From Lota lota (taxonomy: Eukaryota > Chordata > Actinopteri > Gadiformes > Lotidae): a DNA stretch of 64,000 nucleotides. The notes beneath the pieces were generated by a model that was given only the letters and a program-made list of their open reading frames with translations, had not been told where the DNA came from and ran no database searches. Below are positions 59,601-64,000 of this stretch, piece after piece. The stretch spans positions 6,784,885 through 6,848,884 of the forward strand of contig JACYXH010000772.1 of the NCBI GenBank assembly GCA_026745465.1, in the 5' to 3' direction. Every line of letters begins with the position of its first letter. Position 1 is the stretch's first letter. Position numbers and translations under genes: made by a program.

Positions 59601-61112
59601 ATGTGCTGTTAGTGTGCCACCATTCACATCCTTTAAGGACAGCCTAAGAGAGAGACGGTACGCGCTGTCATTATCAGATTAGAGCAATAATCATCATCAA
59701 AGTCATGCCAGACCAGGACACACGGTTAGCAGCCCAATGATAATAAAGTAATACCAGATGAGAAGAGACTTGGATCAAATTAGGTCCTGCTTGTGTTATT
59801 AGAGCATTAAGTGTTTTTTACAAATGTTTATTTGCTTTCAAGGAGTAGATTGTCTAACATGAGCTATGATCTTGCAATAAATCTATATTGACTGTTAGAA
59901 CCAAACACAATTTTATAAGCACACAATATACTGAGCAGAGATTTTGGCTGTCCATTGCTGTAGATTCATCATTACAAACATTGCAACTCCAAATTGAGCA
60001 TTGACGTAGCTCATAGATTCACATGACAGAAACAGAGAGAGAGATACATAGACAGTGAGGGAGAGAGAGGGGTGATTGTCCTTGACCCTTGTTATCTGTC
60101 GAGTAGGAACACAATTTGCCCTGGGCACCATTTGAGCTAGAGGGGTCACACATACACACGCACATATCACAATGCCTTTTACCCCTATTCACACATACAC
60201 ATACACAGGCATGCACGCATGCATGCATGCGTGCACGCATACAAACACACACACGTACACTTCTTGCAGAGTGGGACAAAGCTAATGAAGTTTGGTAATA
60301 ATTTGTTTGCATTCAGGTCAAAATACCACACTTTCCACTGACAATTTCCTTTGACGGTTGCTTTGACAAAGTTTTAATCTGCTATACTCTTAGGAATTTG
60401 TGATAATACACAAAGATTAAAACTGGACATGCACAGTTTTAATATATGCACACACACACACACACACACTTCTGCTTCTATTCATATCGTAGTGCTGCCG
60501 TGGTGACCATACCTCTACAGGCTGTAGTCTCACAGTGGGTCCTTGTGTGTTTTTGCACATGCTTGTCAGTATGTGTGAGTTGCATGCCCACTGATTGGCT
60601 GTCTGTCTGTGAGTCTCATGCCAAACCACTATTCCATGTTACCGCTGGCTGTTCACCTCTCACACCAGGCCAACTATGCCGCCAGCGCATTTGCACACAC
60701 ACACACATGCATATACACACAAACACGCGCACACACACACATGCACACACAAATGCACATGCACATGCAAACACACAAACTGACACACAGTGTGCATACC
60801 AATGAATGCAAATGCTCACATTATGCACACAAACTCTACCTCACACACGCCACACACAGCCACAACAAGCCACAGGCATTTTTCTTGTTTTCTCATTCCA
60901 TTTTTATTTGGTGTTTATCATCTCAGTTTGCCTTTGAACAAAAAACGTGGATGTTGTATTTTAGCTTGGCAGGTGTCTGAGCCCTCTTGCTGTCTTTCTT
61001 TCAGGTTAGGGCATTTCTTTAAAGAAACAGGTTTTTAAAAGACTATTGGATGTTACTCTTACCGTCAGATCTCACAAAACCTTCTAAGATAGTTGTTTTG
61101 TGTGTGTGTCGG

Positions 61113-61160
<48 letters not shown>

Positions 61161-61510
61161 TGTGTGTGTGTGTGTGTCCATGTGTCCTTATGTGTGCCCA
61201 TGTGTGCCAATACCCAAGGGTGTTTGTTTTTGCCAAGTTTAAAGGTACAATTCTCTTTTTAACATCAAAGTCAGAGGGGACAGAGTTAGTCCATCTTTGA
61301 TGGCTCAAAGCTGTGTTTTCAGCGGAGGAGGGTGAGGTGTTTTGGTCTTTGATGGGCCCAATCATAGCTTTTAAAGTCTTCTGTAAGAGCTTCGTCAAGG
61401 TGAAGTGGCTTGATGTCTAAGAGAATCCTGGATGGATTCTGCCTTTCATCTTTTTCGCATGTCTTCATCTCAATTCTCTCATTTGCTATCTATCTATCTA
61501 TCTATCTGTC

Positions 61511-61512
61511 TA

Positions 61513-61593
<81 letters not shown>
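61511..61593. repeat. (CTGT)n tetranucleotide repeat
   Basis: About 20 copies, preceded by a few CTAT units. Confidence 0.97.
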
Positions 61594-61703
61594 TCTCTCT
61601 CTGCCCATCTTTATTCTTTGCTATTGATGTATCTATCTAACTTTCTGTATGTCTGTCTGGATGTTCTCTCTGTCTGTATGTTATCTCTCCTCTTTCTATT
61701 TTG

Positions 61704-61854
<151 letters not shown>

Positions 61855-62540
61855 CTTCTATCTGTCTATCTATGGGCTTTCTATCCACATGCATGTATAG
61901 ATAGTAGCTAGCCTTTCTTGTTGTCCTTGTTGTTTTTGGTGGTCTTCTGTTTCATTAGATGGCTGGCTGGGTTACTGGGACCCAGTCAGGCAGTCTCTTC
62001 ACTGAGAAAGTCTGGGGGATCTTGTTTGATGTTGCCCACAAGTGGAAGTCAGTGACAAAATGGATGATTCTGTGCTAATTAGAGAACTGTCCTTTTTTTC
62101 TTCTTCTATCAAGCACTGATGCTGCCAGGTCTGGTACTTGCTCCTCTACTCTGGCTAATGGACTGGAGATCTGGTCGCGGCGTTTGAATTGTGATTACAT
62201 TCTGGATAATTTAGTTGCGCAACTCCAATGTCATAGCAAGAGGAGACTTGTCAGATGCAAAAGGTTGCAGTGCTTGTTCAATGTAAAACCTGTTCGAATT
62301 TAGCTTCAGGTTAATTTTACGCACTAGTTGTGTTTGGAGTATCGCATTAGAAAAGGTGGATTAAAATGGCAAAATTCTCAAAGTATTTACGCTGCCTTGA
62401 GGTTCTCAATGTTTTTTTATTTTTATAAATTAATATGCTAAATGGGTGATGGAAATACCTTTGCCGAATCAATTCTGATGTAGTGAACATTTAACTCACA
62501 TGACAGAGTCTTCCCAAATATTCCCATACCGCGTGGAAAC

Positions 62541-62780
62541 ATGGCTGGTAGCATCAACAGGTACGTGTGGACCAATGAGGAGACTAAGATATTCCTCGAA
62601 AAAAATCATCACAGCAACAGAATTCCACAATCTACCAGGAATTGCGAAATTAAATGCTTGCCAAAGGATTTGACAAGCCCTTTGTTCTGTTTCCTGTTTG
62701 CAACCTCTACTTATTATACTGTTAATTACAGCCATGTGCAACTATACTGCCAACTTCTGATGAAACTACGCTTTGTGTAG
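62541..62780 (+). pseudogene. Myb/SANT-like fragment
   Basis: MAGSINRYVWTNEETKIFLE resembles the start of Myb/SANT-like DNA-binding ORFs that accompany PIF/Harbinger elements and are multicopy in fish. The similarity stops after about 20 residues and the rest of the 79-codon frame is unlike the family. It sits in pde2a intron 1 and is probably a truncated copy. Chance resemblance is possible. Confidence 0.3.
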
Positions 62781-63859
62781 CTTAGTATATTCCCTCCAAA
62801 CCAGTAAATGAAAATGTGCCTATTTAGCATTTTTCTTTTTTTACAATTTTGCTTAAAATCTGATTGACAAACAGATGGGAACACAGATACTATCTCATAG
62901 ACAGCTTAAGAAAAATTCTCAAATGTCATATCCGGCCCGCATCAGGGCTTAAGCCGAGCAGCCAATCTGAGGATATACTGTATGGCTGTATGGCAAAATA
63001 CATTAATGTTACCCTCATCTATTCAGGTAGTGTTTTCAGGTTAGACACGATTTCTCTTGACATGGAAAGAGTGAGGTTATGGTGAAATCGCATCCCTTGC
63101 AAGGGGCATTTGTTATTTAATGGATTTTTACCCAGAAACCATATATTTCAGTGTAAAAAACGAACCCTTAAACCACTCTTTAAACCACAGCTTTCTTTAA
63201 AAAGTATATTTTAACTATGACTTGCATACACCCATTCACCTTGCACACACACACACACACGCACACAGACACACACACAAATGCACACCGCGACCCTCGC
63301 ACACTGTATCATTTCCTTCTTTGTGATTCTGTACCACTCTCTTGTATTGTCATTTAAATGTGCTTGCTTCTATGAGTGGGTCCACTGGCCTAATGGCTTA
63401 ACGTGACTCGTGGGGAACTTCAATACCTTTTCAATGGATTTACAAAATCCCCATCTTTTGCAATATGAATGGTTTGATTACAAAACAGTGTCATCTATTA
63501 TTTTTTCTATTCTTTGACTTCCATGAATTTTCCCAGGCACTTTCTCCATTTTAAGCTTTTTTCTCCGTTTCTGTTGTCATTGTATAATAGTATATGTGTC
63601 ATACTTCTTTTGCATTTGTAAAGGTGTCCCCTTGTATTATGCACAACTAGACTAATTTAACCATAAAGCACATGCACACACGCACGCACTCATGCACAAA
63701 TGCACAAACGCACAAATGCACACATGCACACATGCACCCGAACACACATACACTAATTCATGGACAGCTCCAGAGCATATGAGAATAGAGTATGCCGTAT
63801 GTTGCTTTCCGCTCATGGGCTCATACTGATACATAATACATAACAACTGAGACCAAGCT

Positions 63860-63920
63860 GTCTCCGTCTCCGTCTCTGTCTCTGTCTCTGTCTCTGTCTC
63901 TGTCTCTGTCTCTGTCTCTG

Positions 63921-63980
<60 letters not shown>
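63860..63980. repeat. (GTCTCT)n then (CT)n
   Basis: About ten GTCTCT hexamers followed by about 60 bp of pure CT. Confidence 0.96.
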
Positions 63981-63982
<2 letters not shown>

Positions 63983-64000
63983 CCTCTCCCCCTCCCTCTT

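Noticed and set aside
60200-60260. CATGCATGCATGCGTGCACG region as Z-DNA or a regulatory site
   Set aside because: Simple alternating purine-pyrimidine sequence, too short and common here to single out.

Overview
The window is vertebrate nuclear DNA, almost certainly from a ray-finned (teleost) fish. Genes are split into many short exons with clean GT/AG borders. The proteins match vertebrate families from end to end, introns are full of fish-type short mobile elements, and (CA)n/(GT)n arrays are exceptionally dense and long. I cannot name the species. The dinucleotide density recalls gadid fishes, but that is only an impression.

Gene 1, plus strand, about 2.7-35.5 kb, is an ARAP1 orthologue (Arf-GAP with Rho-GAP, ankyrin repeat and PH domains). 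I assembled 32 coding exons by eye. Splice phases agree at every junction and the joined reading frame (5175 nt, 1724 codons plus stop) is open throughout. The order is SAM, a long proline-rich region, an acidic linker, PH1, PH2, ArfGAP zinc finger, ankyrin-like segment, PH3, PH4, RhoGAP, RA, PH5 and a short conserved tail ending LFRDIR. The ArfGAP cysteines and arginine and the RhoGAP arginine finger are present, so the protein should be active on both Arf and Rho GTPases. Introns of note are intron 7 (a TG array reaching the acceptor), intron 8 (a spreading TG compound repeat), intron 12 (6.6 kb, with a MITE, hairpins, a candidate internal first exon and a 20-copy 29-bp minisatellite) and introns 27 and 30 (palindromic elements just upstream of exons).

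Gene 2, plus strand, starts at 53605. It is the first coding exon of PDE2A (cGMP-stimulated cAMP/cGMP phosphodiesterase), membrane-anchored PDE2A3-type N-terminus, beginning MGQACGHALLCRSQ. Its intron 1 runs off the end of the window. ARAP1 followed by PDE2A in the same orientation is the order known in mammals, which supports both calls.

The 18 kb between the genes (35.5-53.2 kb) shows no supported gene. It holds pyrimidine- and purine-rich tracts, microsatellites and decayed repeats. The last 10 kb is PDE2A intron 1, with several long microsatellites and a possible Myb/SANT-like fragment.

The most useful observations are an array of six PxPxxR (CIN85/CD2AP-type SH3) motifs in the ARAP1 N-terminus, UG repeats placed directly against splice sites in both genes, the minisatellite with a three-unit higher-order pattern, two tandem hairpins, and an upstream ATG overlapping the PDE2A start.
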